Shown: positions 37,918 to 47,421 of the stretch, piece after piece | How positions within the stretch are numbered: the stretch's first letter is position 1 | How the letters are laid out: the number at the start of each line of letters is the position of its first letter | Virus record (IMG/VR): IMGVR_UViG_3300037508_001008 | Coordinates: 1-64,000 of that record | Length of the DNA: 64,000 bases | DNA from: a virus | Direction: 5' to 3' (one strand) | Program-made: the position numbers and the translations under genes | Notes under the pieces: model-generated | What the model saw: the letters and a program-made list of their open reading frames with translations, nothing else | The model's database searches: none | What the model was told of the DNA's origin: nothing

Positions 37918-39771
37918 TTAAAACATCCTGCGATTAATACTATTAGTACTAGATTTTTTGGCAGATCTTCTACTACTCATAGCAGCTACTCTACCAGATA
38001 GATATGATTTTGAAGATTCTTCATCTTCTTTACTATTTTTTGGTATAAAGAAATCATTAGAAAATGTTTCTACTTTTGTAACAGAGCTTATCTTGGCAAA
38101 CTCTCCATAATTTTGAGTTATTGCTAATAAAGCTAGCATTAGTGCGTCGTGTGCGTGATCGACAGCTGAACCACCAGCCTCAAATACTGGTCTTCCAGTA
38201 GAGGTCATTCTTATAACTACATATGATATTAATTGTAGATACATTTCTTCATCATGTTCAGAAAAAAGTACTTGTTCTCTTTCAAGAAATTGTCTAAGAT
38301 TGTCAACCATATATGGTTTTATTTCTTTTTTAATCATTAACTTTGTATAAGGATCTCTTACCTCTATGCTTTCACCAAAGCCAATTCCTTTTACTCTTTC
38401 TTTAAGTTTTGAAGAAGGATTTTCTACTCCATGCTTACGTAAAAGTTCTACTTGAACTTCTCCATAACCTCTGTCAACATAAATATGCTTAGGATTAAAT
38501 ATTTGATTTAATTCAATAATTCTATCTACTGCTTTAGTCAAAGTGTATTCAGATTTATCTATTTCCTCACGATAACAAAGTCTTACTTTATCTCTAAATC
38601 TTTCATCTTCATAATTATCTGAACAAACTTCAAGAACAACTATATTTGTTCCCGCTCCATATTTATCCCAGTCAACACCTATTGTATGAAAAGATCTTGC
38701 TGAAGTTAATTCTGGAGAGTATGTCCAAGATGGAGATATAAAAGCTTTATCAATAAATTTTCTTGGATATACGCCTTCAGAATCTTCTCCCCAATCTGCC
38801 TCAATTTCATGTCTATAGCCAGAACTTGAATACTGCTCCCTAAATTCTTCTTCTTGCTCTTTACTAAAGAATGGATTACAGTATGATGGAAACCAAAACT
38901 CTTTAAATCTTTTACTATTGCACCATTCCCAAAATCTTTCTCTTCTGCCTGTTGGCGTAGACGCTCCAATCAAAACCTTATCCGGTTGATCTTCAGCGGT
39001 TTTTTGCAACATTGCATAAAGGGCATCTAGGTCATCTGCGTGCATGTAGTCCATTTCGTCAAGAATAATTAAATGAGCTTCTTGACCACGAGCTACGTCT
39101 GACTTGCCACCACTTCGCATTCCTGAAGTGAAGAATCTAATAGTTGATCCATTAGTAAATTGAATCATAAACTGTGGACTGGTAATTTTTCTAGTTATAG
39201 AATTCATAACGACTTCATTTTTAGAAGCTATTCTTAGTATCTCTTGATAAATTAATTCTACTTGGGTTTTCATTGGCGCAATAACTAATGATCTACCATC
39301 TTTTCTAGTGTAACTATAATGCAGCAGCTGAACTGCTAGACTAAATGTTTTACCTAGACGACGACCAGCTCTTAGAACTTTTCTTAATGATGGATCACGT
39401 AAAATTAATATTTGATATACTCTTAAATCAGCTTGTAAAAATTGTTTAGCCCAAACAACTACATCTTTGGCAATATGAAGCTGTCTTTGTTGTTCTGCGC
39501 CAATTCCAGCAGCAAGAAGGTCTTGATCTATTTCAAATGGTTCATCAACTAAAAGTGCTAATTCTTTATTAGACATTTTCCTTTCTATAACTGGTGTTCC
39601 ATCGTTCCAGTTAAGATGAGAAAGTTTATTTTCAAAAACCCATTCAATTCTATTTATTTGTTTAATTAGATCTGGATCTTGGGCGCGAATTATCTCTAAA
39701 AGATCTTCTCTCGGAAGGACTTCCAGTGCTTTTCTAAATTCTTGAGTTCTACTATAAATTCCCATAATCAC
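37918..39771 (-). CDS. terL: Terminase large subunit
   Basis: Packaging ATPase-nuclease. ATPase: Walker A AGRRLGKT (residues 135-142), Walker B LIILDE (234-239) and coupling motif GASTPTG (269-275). RNase H-like nuclease: IGVDWDKYG (Asp367), IYVDRG (Asp433) and AVDHAHDAL (Asp538/Asp542). Length (615-617 aa) is normal. It would cut concatemers and translocate DNA through the portal. The start is either GTG 39771, overlapping the upstream stop, or ATG 39765. The small subunit was not identified; candidates are the Cys-rich genes upstream. Confidence 0.93.
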   Translation of the reverse strand: MIMGIYSRTQEFRKALEVLPREDLLEIIRAQDPDLIKQINRIEWVFENKLSHLNWNDGTPVIERKMSNKELALLVDEPFEIDQDLLAAGIGAEQQRQLHIAKDVVVWAKQFLQADLRVYQILILRDPSLRKVLRAGRRLGKTFSLAVQLLHYSYTRKDGRSLVIAPMKTQVELIYQEILRIASKNEVVMNSITRKITSPQFMIQFTNGSTIRFFTSGMRSGGKSDVARGQEAHLIILDEMDYMHADDLDALYAMLQKTAEDQPDKVLIGASTPTGRRERFWEWCNSKRFKEFWFPSYCNPFFSKEQEEEFREQYSSSGYRHEIEADWGEDSEGVYPRKFIDKAFISPSWTYSPELTSARSFHTIGVDWDKYGAGTNIVVLEVCSDNYEDERFRDKVRLCYREEIDKSEYTLTKAVDRIIELNQIFNPKHIYVDRGYGEVQVELLRKHGVENPSSKLKERVKGIGFGESIEVRDPYTKLMIKKEIKPYMVDNLRQFLEREQVLFSEHDEEMYLQLISYVVIRMTSTGRPVFEAGGSAVDHAHDALMLALLAITQNYGEFAKISSVTKVETFSNDFFIPKNSKEDEESSKSYLSGRVAAMSSRRSAKKSSTNSINRRMF

Positions 39772-41453
39772 CCATAGTGTGCTGCCATCATTGCAGCTTC
39801 TGATCCTAGCATACTTCTTGCATTCAGTCTAGAGTTTTGGATTGCCATGACACCTCTTGCCCTAGAGGTTGCTGCAGCTTCAGTATCTCTGTATCCCATT
39901 CCAAATAATGGTTTATTTATGCTACCCTGCAGAGATTTATTAGCGTCTTTTGCTAAATTAATTCCACTCTTTATTACTTCACCAGCCACCTGACCTAAGT
40001 CGTAAACTAGAGAAGCCATCATAACAAGGTTTATGCCAGGTAGTGCCATACCTAAAGCCCTCGCGCCCAATACCTTTGCGCCTGCTTTAGTTTTAGCTGC
40101 TTGCATAACGCCTTTTTTACCTAATGTTTTAAAAACACCTTTTTCTAGAGCTACTTCCGCTGCTTCAGCTCCAGCTTTTGAACCAACTTTAATACCAGCC
40201 TGTTCTAGTCCGGCACCGAATGTGTGAATAGCAGCTTGAGATCCAGCTAAGGCTTCACCAAACAAACCTTTTACTAATGCTCCCTCAGCAACTGCTGCCT
40301 GATAGCCTACCCTATTAAGTACTGCTCCACTAGCATCTCTCATAAGCATAGATTTACCTAGAGCTCCGCGGAAATATCCTGCAGCATACCTTGTTCCAGC
40401 ACCAGCCATTGATGATGCCATCATATTGCCTCTTATGCCAACTTGGTCTGCTGCCCCTCCACCAATCATCATTCTACTAGCGGCAGCTTCGTTATACGCA
40501 CTTCCCATTGGAGTTACTCTAAATTTATTTTGATCAAAATATGCCTGTGCGCCGAGGCCGCCTCTTTCCAAGTTCGTCATATTTAATGCTTGGTTATATG
40601 TCAGACCGGAGGTTCCCCCATATGAAATTCTACTTGCGTGAAACGCTGGATTATTTATCTGAGATAAAGATTCAATAGTCTTATCCATTGTTGCTAATTT
40701 TCTCATTGCTCTCTTACTACCTTTAAGAGCCTTTGTTTCCAATACATCTGCCTTTCTTCCAGCAGAAATAAATGACATTAAGCCTGGACCAAATATTGAC
40801 TGATTTGAAGCTAATATAGATTCTGGAGTAGTGCCCTTAACTAATTGATCAAGACCAAATCTTTTAGTAAAAAATGTTTTTGCTCTTTCTGTCCTACCTA
40901 CCATGGTAGCTAATGCAAATGGACTATATGCTCCAGCACTTTGATCTGCAAAGGCAGAAGCTGAATGATATCTACCTAATGCTTTAGGGTTAGCTGTTAA
41001 ATAGTTTACTCGTGTACCACGAAATTGAAAATTGCTTGAACCGGTTAAACTTCCTCCAAAGCCACCAACTGCAGCTGCAGCAGATTTAGCTTCAGCTCTT
41101 CTCATTAACCTTGTATTCTGAGTTGATCTTCTAAGTAGACCTCTCTTTTGATTATATCCACCTACGTAGTTTCCTGCTGATGGTGCAACTAGTTGTGAAG
41201 AACTATCAAAAACTCTGAATTTACTTTGCAGTCTTGCAGCACGTCTACCAGCCCTTCCTCCAACGTTAGGGTCAAGAAAATCATATCTTCCACCCTTAAT
41301 CAGAGTATTTGCACCGCGATAATTCATATATCCAGCAGCGCCTATTATGCCTGGACTTTGATCCACCATTCTAGAAGCTAGTGCAACATCTCTGTCTTCT
41401 ATTCCAGCTACTCCTGTTGTAGCTTGAAATATATCTGATCTCAATTCAGCCAT
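39768..41453 (-). CDS. Gly/Ala/Arg-rich putative internal virion protein (561 aa)
   Basis: Unrecognised. Highly basic, Gly/Ala/Met-rich (GGRAGRRAARLQSKF, GGGAADQVGIRGNMM) with a hydrophobic stretch near 465-490 (GMALPGINLVMMASLVYDLG) that could cross a membrane. It is coupled to the terminase and to the next Gly-rich gene by 1-4 nt overlaps. The basic and membrane-active character suggests a protein packaged in the head or ejected with DNA. Confidence 0.5.
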   Translation of the reverse strand: MAELRSDIFQATTGVAGIEDRDVALASRMVDQSPGIIGAAGYMNYRGANTLIKGGRYDFLDPNVGGRAGRRAARLQSKFRVFDSSSQLVAPSAGNYVGGYNQKRGLLRRSTQNTRLMRRAEAKSAAAAVGGFGGSLTGSSNFQFRGTRVNYLTANPKALGRYHSASAFADQSAGAYSPFALATMVGRTERAKTFFTKRFGLDQLVKGTTPESILASNQSIFGPGLMSFISAGRKADVLETKALKGSKRAMRKLATMDKTIESLSQINNPAFHASRISYGGTSGLTYNQALNMTNLERGGLGAQAYFDQNKFRVTPMGSAYNEAAASRMMIGGGAADQVGIRGNMMASSMAGAGTRYAAGYFRGALGKSMLMRDASGAVLNRVGYQAAVAEGALVKGLFGEALAGSQAAIHTFGAGLEQAGIKVGSKAGAEAAEVALEKGVFKTLGKKGVMQAAKTKAGAKVLGARALGMALPGINLVMMASLVYDLGQVAGEVIKSGINLAKDANKSLQGSINKPLFGMGYRDTEAAATSRARGVMAIQNSRLNARSMLGSEAAMMAAHYG

Positions 41454-42073
41454 TAGTATCCTCTTCTTGAATTATGCATTCCTAGCACTATGTCGCCAGT
41501 TGCATTTAATGCTGATGCCTGTGTATTACCTAGGGGAGAATATGGTGACTGACTAAAAAACTCTCTGTTTTGTCTCATGTAACCTAATGGTGCTGCTGCA
41601 GCAGAAGATCCACCAGCTATGCCTCCAGCTAACATGCCTAATGTTGCACCTAAAGCTCCACCTTTAAATCCCTTTTTAGCACCACCTATTGCTCCACCCA
41701 AAAGCGCTCCAGTTAGAGAACCGCCAATACCAGATGCCATTGGACTTGGAGCTACTGGATTAATCATATAATTTTGTAAAGGATCAGTACTTTGAATTGC
41801 ACTACCAAGAATTCCTCCAGTAGCTTGTCCAACTAAAGTCCTTGCAGATAAATCCATTCCTGTAAAATATCTATCTGCATTTTCGTCGCCAAATGCGCCT
41901 TCCATTGCAAAATCCACGGCTTCAGGCCCTGCTGCATTTGCCATGCCTAGTACTCCAGCGCCTATCATTACTGCAGCTGCTCCTGTAGTGCTGTTTCCAA
42001 AATTAGCTGCTCTCCTACCCATAAACTGTCCGGTAGATTTAATTGCTTTTTTTCCATACTTTAACAGTGGCAT
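41453..42073 (-). CDS. Glycine-rich putative membrane-active protein (206 aa)
   Basis: Two Gly/Ala-rich hydrophobic segments: AAAVMIGAGVLGMANAAG (about 34-51) and ALLGGAIGGAKKGFKGGALG followed by ATLGMLAGGIAGGSSAAAA (about 125-165), resembling glycine-zipper membrane proteins. Overlaps both neighbours by one base. A role in DNA ejection or in the head interior is inferred from composition and position. Confidence 0.5.
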   Translation of the reverse strand: MPLLKYGKKAIKSTGQFMGRRAANFGNSTTGAAAVMIGAGVLGMANAAGPEAVDFAMEGAFGDENADRYFTGMDLSARTLVGQATGGILGSAIQSTDPLQNYMINPVAPSPMASGIGGSLTGALLGGAIGGAKKGFKGGALGATLGMLAGGIAGGSSAAAAPLGYMRQNREFFSQSPYSPLGNTQASALNATGDIVLGMHNSRRGY

Positions 42074-45000
42074 TACATGGCTCCTCTAAATAGGTGATTG
42101 TCTTTTCTTGATCCCATTCTTGTGTGTCCTATTTTTGCTCTATCTAAATTTCCAACAACTCCAGCTGTTGATAATGGATCTCTTCGAAGTGAGTTTAAAC
42201 TCATTTTTGGTGGCGCCATTTTTGATTCCATATTTGAATCATATTGACGAGCAGCCTCTGTTGGTTGAGATTGAAGAGTTTCGTCGTATAATTGTCTTTC
42301 TCTATGCTTCTTAGATATATAGTAACCAATTCCAGTTAATGCTAATCCAGCTAAAGCTATACCAACTTTTGGTTTGTGAAAATTATAAAAGTCAAGCATT
42401 TTATTTGCTTCTTTTCCGGCTTTTGCTCGGTTTAATCTTCCAATTAAAAGTCTTTTATTGCCCGGAGACTCATTTATTTTTTCCGTTAAAATATTAGCTA
42501 CTTGTATGGCGTTAGATGTTTGTTTGCCATTTGGATCTGTCACTACTCGAGTAGCCTGTGCTGCTGCCGTCTTTGCAGAATCAACTGCACTAGTAGTTTT
42601 CTTACTTACTTGAGGTCCTACTGCAAAAAAGTCTTCTTGAAGTCCAGATTTTAGTACTGTGCCTTTTCTTTCTTGTAAGAATACGTCGGTTCCGGTTTCC
42701 ATTCCAGTTCTTTGTAATCCTGCCTCTAGAGCTTGTGCTGCTTCTCCCCTGGCGCCGCCAATAATTAACCCCCCACCTTCATCAAGAAGTGATCTTTCTA
42801 TTGCCTCAAGAGCTTCTTGTTTTTTTATTCCACCTTCACTAGCTATTCTTGATAGACCAGTTACCTGAGTTCTTACTGACTGATCAAGATCTTGCAAATC
42901 TTTATCCATTATGGACGCAACTTCGTCTCCATCTGACATAATATTAAATATTTCTTCTGCCAATCTTTTAGAACCATCTTTACCTAATTGACTATTAGCA
43001 TCCCATACTACGTTCGCGACTAGGCCATTTTTTTGTGTATCGGCAAAAGATAAACTGACTTCCATTCCATCTGTAGTTATACCCATAGCAGAACTTACCC
43101 TTTCTAGAGCTTGTTCTGCTATTAATTTTGGTAGTTGCATCTTTGATATATTAGTTTCTTCTACACCAAAGTCTAATATTCTTGCAGTTTGAGAAGCTTC
43201 ATAAACCTGAATACCAAGAGCAGAAGTTAATTTTGGCGTAGCCGTAAAAGCGATGTCTGACAATTCGTATCCCGCTCTAGCTCCAGCAATGTTCGCAGCT
43301 TTTGCTATACCAGTAGTTGCTTCTGCAGCAACGCTTGAAAATACTCTATCAGTCATTGACATATATGCGAATGGATCGCCTATTGCAGCAAAGTTTTTAG
43401 CTATTCCTTTAGCTACGTCTAATCCATAATTAGCCATTCCGGCTTCAAATGGAGAGCCTAAGACATCTTGACCAGCTGCATAGCGCATTTGATCTACAGG
43501 ATCTAGACCAGAACCTAACTCTTTAAATACACTAGAAAATGCATCTATTATCTGCATGTCCGTTGCCTTAGTTGCCTTACCAATTTTTAATGCACCGATG
43601 TGTTCAAGTTCATTTACCGCTGAAGCTTGAGAATAATTCCATCCTGTACCAATTATGGATGACGCTTCTAAATTAATTTTCTGTACTACGCCACCAATAT
43701 TTATTGGTGTTACTGCGCCTTGATCTCCAGATCTAGCCATTCTTAATACATCTTCAATCATAGAAGAAGCTTCTGAATCTCCAACTTTTGTAAATGTGAA
43801 TTGATTAGCTGCTTGTTGTCCAGTTTGATTGATATTATTTAAGAGATAATATCCCTCACCTTGGAATTTTTGAGAAGGCATCATTGTAGTTTCAAGATCT
43901 GTAGGTTGTGATATGTATGAAAGTATGCCTGGACCAACTTTGCCAGAATATTTATTTGCTAGCTGATCGCTAATGCTAAGTGTAACTTTTTTTGGATCAA
44001 CATTTTTAAAGACAGTATCAGACATATGCTGTACATCAGCGATTGTTGTTGTTGGGGTAATTGCTTGAGACTGAAATATTTTAGCTCTAGCAAATCTACC
44101 AAAATCATTAATAGGCTCTTGGGCTAATTGAGATATTTTTAATTTATCTTCATGTATATATTTAGCTATATATGACTGCAGTAATGTGTCAACTTTTGCT
44201 ACGTGAGAACCTTTTTGAATATCCTTGAATAATTCAGCTGCTTTTCCTTCATTTTCTATTAATTCAAATAAATTTGTATTTAATGCGATATTTTCTACGC
44301 TAGCGTATGCAGCTGATCCACCCTTATGTACTGTGGATAAAATCTCTTGCGAGTATAAAGATGTAACATATTGATTTGATTTCTGTATTACATTTGTAGC
44401 TGTAGAACTTTGTATTATCTGTTCTACTTGATTCTGCAGATAGCTTCTTGCTTCACCTAATGTATCGACTAAATAGTTTCCTTTATCTATTTTTCTATAC
44501 AATTGATTAAGTGCAGATTGAACACCTTTGTGTGATCCAAAGGCACTTTGTGCCTCTATTGTCTCTGTCATTTTTGTTATGTCGAATGATGCGTTATGTG
44601 CGACTAGCCTGTCTGCAGACAATAGCTCTTGTATGAATTTTTCTGCTTCATCTAAAAATTTTTTTCCACCATCAGCCATATCAATAGATGTTTTTCCATC
44701 ATTTTCTATTTGTGCTAAAAATTTATTCATACTTACTAGACCGTTATTAGTGTCAGATACAGTCATACCTGATAACTGTTTTGATGCCATAAATAAGTTT
44801 CTAGTTTGACTAGAGTCTGGCGCAACTAATTTACCACTTGCGTCTACTGTCATCATAGAGGCTGACATTGATCTAACTTGAGATCCTTCAAAAACTCCAG
44901 TTGTTTCAACGTCAAAAGTAATTATTTTTTGACCAGCTGAAAGGGATCCAAAAATATTTCCTGATGGTTTTTGTGCAGATTCTTCAAACATTCTTTTTAG

Positions 45001-45570
45001 GGTTTTATGAGTTAGAATATTTGATCTAGAAATATTAATTGATTTCATTCCAACTCTACTTGGATTAAAGTTTATTATCATTGAATTTAGAATTTCTCTA
45101 GCTGGATGATATGGACCAGTTTGTTCTACCATGAATTTAAAGGCGCTTCTATACAAGTTACCTGATGGTAATTCTACAGCTGGAGCTCCAACTTTTTTCA
45201 AGAGTTGAGGTATTCTCAATACGTCATTTACATAGCTTTCATATAGTTCATCCGCAGTTTTTTTATTAAACATATTTAAATTCATAGAGCTTCTTCTTGC
45301 AAGAAGCCTTGCATTTACATTTTGATTTCCTCTAACTCTTAATTGGGTAGCCATTGCTTGTTCTGCTTTTTTTTGCCAATCTGACATTCTATTTAGAAAA
45401 TCTTCAGGTGCTCCAAAAATATCAACTAAATCTTTATGAGCTATTGACCCTTGTTGGAAAAACAAATTGATTTTAGGACCAGGTTTTTCAAAAGCTTTAA
45501 GTCCACCTTTTGCAGTAATTAGACCCTGCGTCTGCAGTGCATTTATTAGCCTTTGCCTATTACTAGCCAT
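42073..45570 (-). CDS. DEDDh 3'-5' exonuclease domain in a 1165-aa virion-region protein
   Basis: Residues about 214-470 form a DnaQ-like DEDDh exonuclease with all five catalytic residues visible: Asp220 and Glu222 (ITFDVETTG), Asp330 (LVAHNASFD), His456 and Asp461 (SHVAKVD). A VDT at 368-370 and SVENIAL at 424-430 match the usual intermediate motifs. It is flanked by ~210 N-terminal and ~690 C-terminal residues of unknown type, with a near-terminal hydrophobic helix (VGIALAGLALTGIGYYISKK, about 1085-1105) and a basic tail. It sits among packaging and internal-protein genes, so it may act on DNA during packaging or ejection rather than as polymerase proofreading. Confidence 0.75.
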   Translation of the reverse strand: MASNRQRLINALQTQGLITAKGGLKAFEKPGPKINLFFQQGSIAHKDLVDIFGAPEDFLNRMSDWQKKAEQAMATQLRVRGNQNVNARLLARRSSMNLNMFNKKTADELYESYVNDVLRIPQLLKKVGAPAVELPSGNLYRSAFKFMVEQTGPYHPAREILNSMIINFNPSRVGMKSINISRSNILTHKTLKRMFEESAQKPSGNIFGSLSAGQKIITFDVETTGVFEGSQVRSMSASMMTVDASGKLVAPDSSQTRNLFMASKQLSGMTVSDTNNGLVSMNKFLAQIENDGKTSIDMADGGKKFLDEAEKFIQELLSADRLVAHNASFDITKMTETIEAQSAFGSHKGVQSALNQLYRKIDKGNYLVDTLGEARSYLQNQVEQIIQSSTATNVIQKSNQYVTSLYSQEILSTVHKGGSAAYASVENIALNTNLFELIENEGKAAELFKDIQKGSHVAKVDTLLQSYIAKYIHEDKLKISQLAQEPINDFGRFARAKIFQSQAITPTTTIADVQHMSDTVFKNVDPKKVTLSISDQLANKYSGKVGPGILSYISQPTDLETTMMPSQKFQGEGYYLLNNINQTGQQAANQFTFTKVGDSEASSMIEDVLRMARSGDQGAVTPINIGGVVQKINLEASSIIGTGWNYSQASAVNELEHIGALKIGKATKATDMQIIDAFSSVFKELGSGLDPVDQMRYAAGQDVLGSPFEAGMANYGLDVAKGIAKNFAAIGDPFAYMSMTDRVFSSVAAEATTGIAKAANIAGARAGYELSDIAFTATPKLTSALGIQVYEASQTARILDFGVEETNISKMQLPKLIAEQALERVSSAMGITTDGMEVSLSFADTQKNGLVANVVWDANSQLGKDGSKRLAEEIFNIMSDGDEVASIMDKDLQDLDQSVRTQVTGLSRIASEGGIKKQEALEAIERSLLDEGGGLIIGGARGEAAQALEAGLQRTGMETGTDVFLQERKGTVLKSGLQEDFFAVGPQVSKKTTSAVDSAKTAAAQATRVVTDPNGKQTSNAIQVANILTEKINESPGNKRLLIGRLNRAKAGKEANKMLDFYNFHKPKVGIALAGLALTGIGYYISKKHRERQLYDETLQSQPTEAARQYDSNMESKMAPPKMSLNSLRRDPLSTAGVVGNLDRAKIGHTRMGSRKDNHLFRGAM

Positions 45571-46282
45571 TATCCACTATCTCTTCCTCTGTGTCGATAA
45601 TTTCTATATAATCATCTTTATCGTAGGTTCCAAGCTTCTTTTTAATAAGCTTTTCTCTTTCAATTTCTATAGACTGAACTTTATGAATAATATCTGATAT
45701 TGCTTGCGCGGTATCAAGTTGAGTTTGTCCAACTTTTGCTTTTGCTTCTCGAGTTGCTAGTAGTTGATTTCTTAAATCTTTTCTTCTTTTATGAAGCTTA
45801 TCCTCTAATTCAACAGCTAAGTGCAGTTCTTTTTTAAGAATAGGATTTCCATCTTTGTCAATTCCAATAATATTTTCTTGAACAAAATGTTCCTTAGCCA
45901 GCAGTTTAGTTTTACGTATGTATTGAACTTCTTGATCAACAAGATCTCTAACCATAGAAACTTCAACTAGATTATCTGGGTGAACATCCAACTGCTCCAT
46001 ATATTCTGTTGTAAATTGTGCAACAATTGACATTTCAATTGGACATGGATTTCCTCTTGGCGCTAAATTTTCCTGATACAAAGGACATGTCGAAGCAAAT
46101 ATACATTTAGAGCCTTCGCAATTCATGGGAATTGATGAAAACATAGACGTTCTAGTTTTTTGTGGCCTTATTAAATTAACTGCTTGTTCCCTTTGTTCTG
46201 TGGACCAGCTTTCTGGAAAAAATAAATCTGGTCTTAGTGACTCAAATTCTTTTAAAAATTTTGTTTTTTCAATATTAGTCAT
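45563..46282 (-). CDS. Cys-rich helical protein (239 aa)
   Basis: Has a compact Cys cluster (residues about 54-81: C-x4-C-x5-CPLY...GNPCPIE) that looks like a metal or Fe-S site, then a long charged coiled coil (LEDKLHKRRKDLRNQLLATR) and an acidic C-terminus. Overlaps the exonuclease-domain gene by 8 nt. A small-terminase or regulatory role is conceivable from its place upstream of terL, but there is no recognised signature. Confidence 0.5.
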   Translation of the reverse strand: MTNIEKTKFLKEFESLRPDLFFPESWSTEQREQAVNLIRPQKTRTSMFSSIPMNCEGSKCIFASTCPLYQENLAPRGNPCPIEMSIVAQFTTEYMEQLDVHPDNLVEVSMVRDLVDQEVQYIRKTKLLAKEHFVQENIIGIDKDGNPILKKELHLAVELEDKLHKRRKDLRNQLLATREAKAKVGQTQLDTAQAISDIIHKVQSIEIEREKLIKKKLGTYDKDDYIEIIDTEEEIVDNG

Positions 46283-46445
46283 TTAAATCTATCCATTCGG
46301 TACTGTAGGAGCTGTCGGAATAAAACTTTTGTATTGTAACACTTTTGCAATAGGAGCAGTAGTTGTCTCTGCATAAACAATCCAGTTTAAAGTCAAAATA
46401 TTCACTGACTATTTCTGTTTGCTTATCACATCTAGGACAGTTCAT
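46275..46445 (-). CDS. Small zinc-ribbon protein (56 aa)
   Basis: A short ORF beginning MNCPRCDKQTEIVSEYFDFK with a second Cys cluster CLCRDNYCSYCKS. The CxxC...CxxC spacing indicates a zinc ribbon. It starts inside the upstream gene (14-nt overlap) and ends inside the downstream gene (8-nt overlap), which fits the coupled style of this operon. Confidence 0.7.
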   Translation of the reverse strand: MNCPRCDKQTEIVSEYFDFKLDCLCRDNYCSYCKSVTIQKFYSDSSYSTEWIDLND

Positions 46446-46845
46446 CCAAAACTTTCATTAAACCTTTTTGAAGTTTGTCTGCCAATTCCGTGTTGCGTTG
46501 TGCGCCGTAAAAAATTCCAACTTCTTTAACCTCATCTGCTGTTAGATATGAGCAGACTCTATAACGAGCACCTTTGCATATGTCGCAGTACTGTTCTTGT
46601 TGCTCTGAGTGACACACGCATTTTTCTATGATGTCAAAAAATTCTAAGCTCTGTGCAATATCGAACCATTTTGATTTAAATAGCTTTTTTGTCTGCTCTT
46701 TATAGGCTCGCAATTTCTGTGGATCACTTGATAATAAAGTTCCCATATCCAAAGAGTGTTTCATCAATTCATTTACACTTTTGTATAAAAAATTAGCTAA
46801 TTGAAAATCTCCATTTGAATCTATATATTTTTTCCAATCTTCCAT
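46432..46845 (-). CDS. Cys-rich protein, possible zinc finger (137 aa)
   Basis: A helical N-terminal region followed by CVCHSEQQEQYCDICKGARY (about residues 78-97), a CxC...CxxC cluster likely to bind zinc, and a helical C-terminus. It lies in the group of short genes between the ClpB-like gene and the exonuclease-domain gene. Function unknown. Confidence 0.55.
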   Translation of the reverse strand: MEDWKKYIDSNGDFQLANFLYKSVNELMKHSLDMGTLLSSDPQKLRAYKEQTKKLFKSKWFDIAQSLEFFDIIEKCVCHSEQQEQYCDICKGARYRVCSYLTADEVKEVGIFYGAQRNTELADKLQKGLMKVLDELS

Positions 46846-46868
46846 TACATATCACATCTTTCATAAGT

Positions 46869-47183
46869 TTATGAGAATCTTCCTATACCTCTACCTGTTT
46901 GCGTTGGACCTCTATATGAAGTTCTAGATTCATTAGCGTTTGGTCTCATAGCAAATGGCGCTGCAACAAGTGGCGCTGCAACTGCAGCACGTCTACCAAC
47001 TTGTCTAGCTCTTGTTTGATAGGCGGATTGAAAAGCTTTTGCTGCATCTTTTTTAGATGCCCCTTTTCCCGCTATTCCATACGCACTTCTATTTGAAAGG
47101 ACATGTGATTTTATTTTAGATGGACTAGAAACCATTTGCCCTAGTGAGGCCATCATGCCTTTTGCTCCATATTTGCCAAACAT
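46869..47183 (-). CDS. Small basic Gly/Ala/Arg-rich protein (104 aa)
   Basis: Unrecognised, strongly basic. Contains KDAAKAFQSAYQTRARQVGR and an Ala/Pro hydrophobic stretch (AAVAAPLVAAPFAM), ending RGIGRFS. Composition resembles the neighbouring 72-aa protein and the larger Gly-rich proteins, suggesting packaged DNA-binding or membrane-active proteins. Confidence 0.5.
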   Translation of the reverse strand: MFGKYGAKGMMASLGQMVSSPSKIKSHVLSNRSAYGIAGKGASKKDAAKAFQSAYQTRARQVGRRAAVAAPLVAAPFAMRPNANESRTSYRGPTQTGRGIGRFS

Positions 47184-47200
47184 TAAATCAACCTACCTTA

Positions 47201-47419
47201 TTAGTACTTGTAAATTCCAGTTGGTCTGCCACCGGGCATCTTGTCTACACCTCTGCCAGACCTACCTCTACCCATGTAGCCAATGCCACCTAATGCCGCT
47301 GATCCGGCGACTATTGATCTACCTTTATGGGCCATCGCATAGCTTCCAACCCTTTTGCCTCCGGCAACCATTTTTGAGGTTAACTTTGCGTCTCTTGCTG
47401 CTTTCATTGGATTTATCAT
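47201..47419 (-). CDS. Small basic glycine-rich protein (72 aa)
   Basis: Unrecognised. A basic N-terminus and a short hydrophobic centre (SIVAGSAALGGIGYMG) followed by GRGRSGRGVDKMPGGRPTG. Starts 2 nt after the ClpB-like stop, so it is co-translated with it. Confidence 0.5.
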   Translation of the reverse strand: MINPMKAARDAKLTSKMVAGGKRVGSYAMAHKGRSIVAGSAALGGIGYMGRGRSGRGVDKMPGGRPTGIYKY

Positions 47420-47421
47420 TT

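Noticed and set aside
42073-45570. DNA polymerase with proofreading domain
   Set aside because: Only the exonuclease domain is recognisable; no polymerase A or B motifs in the remaining residues.
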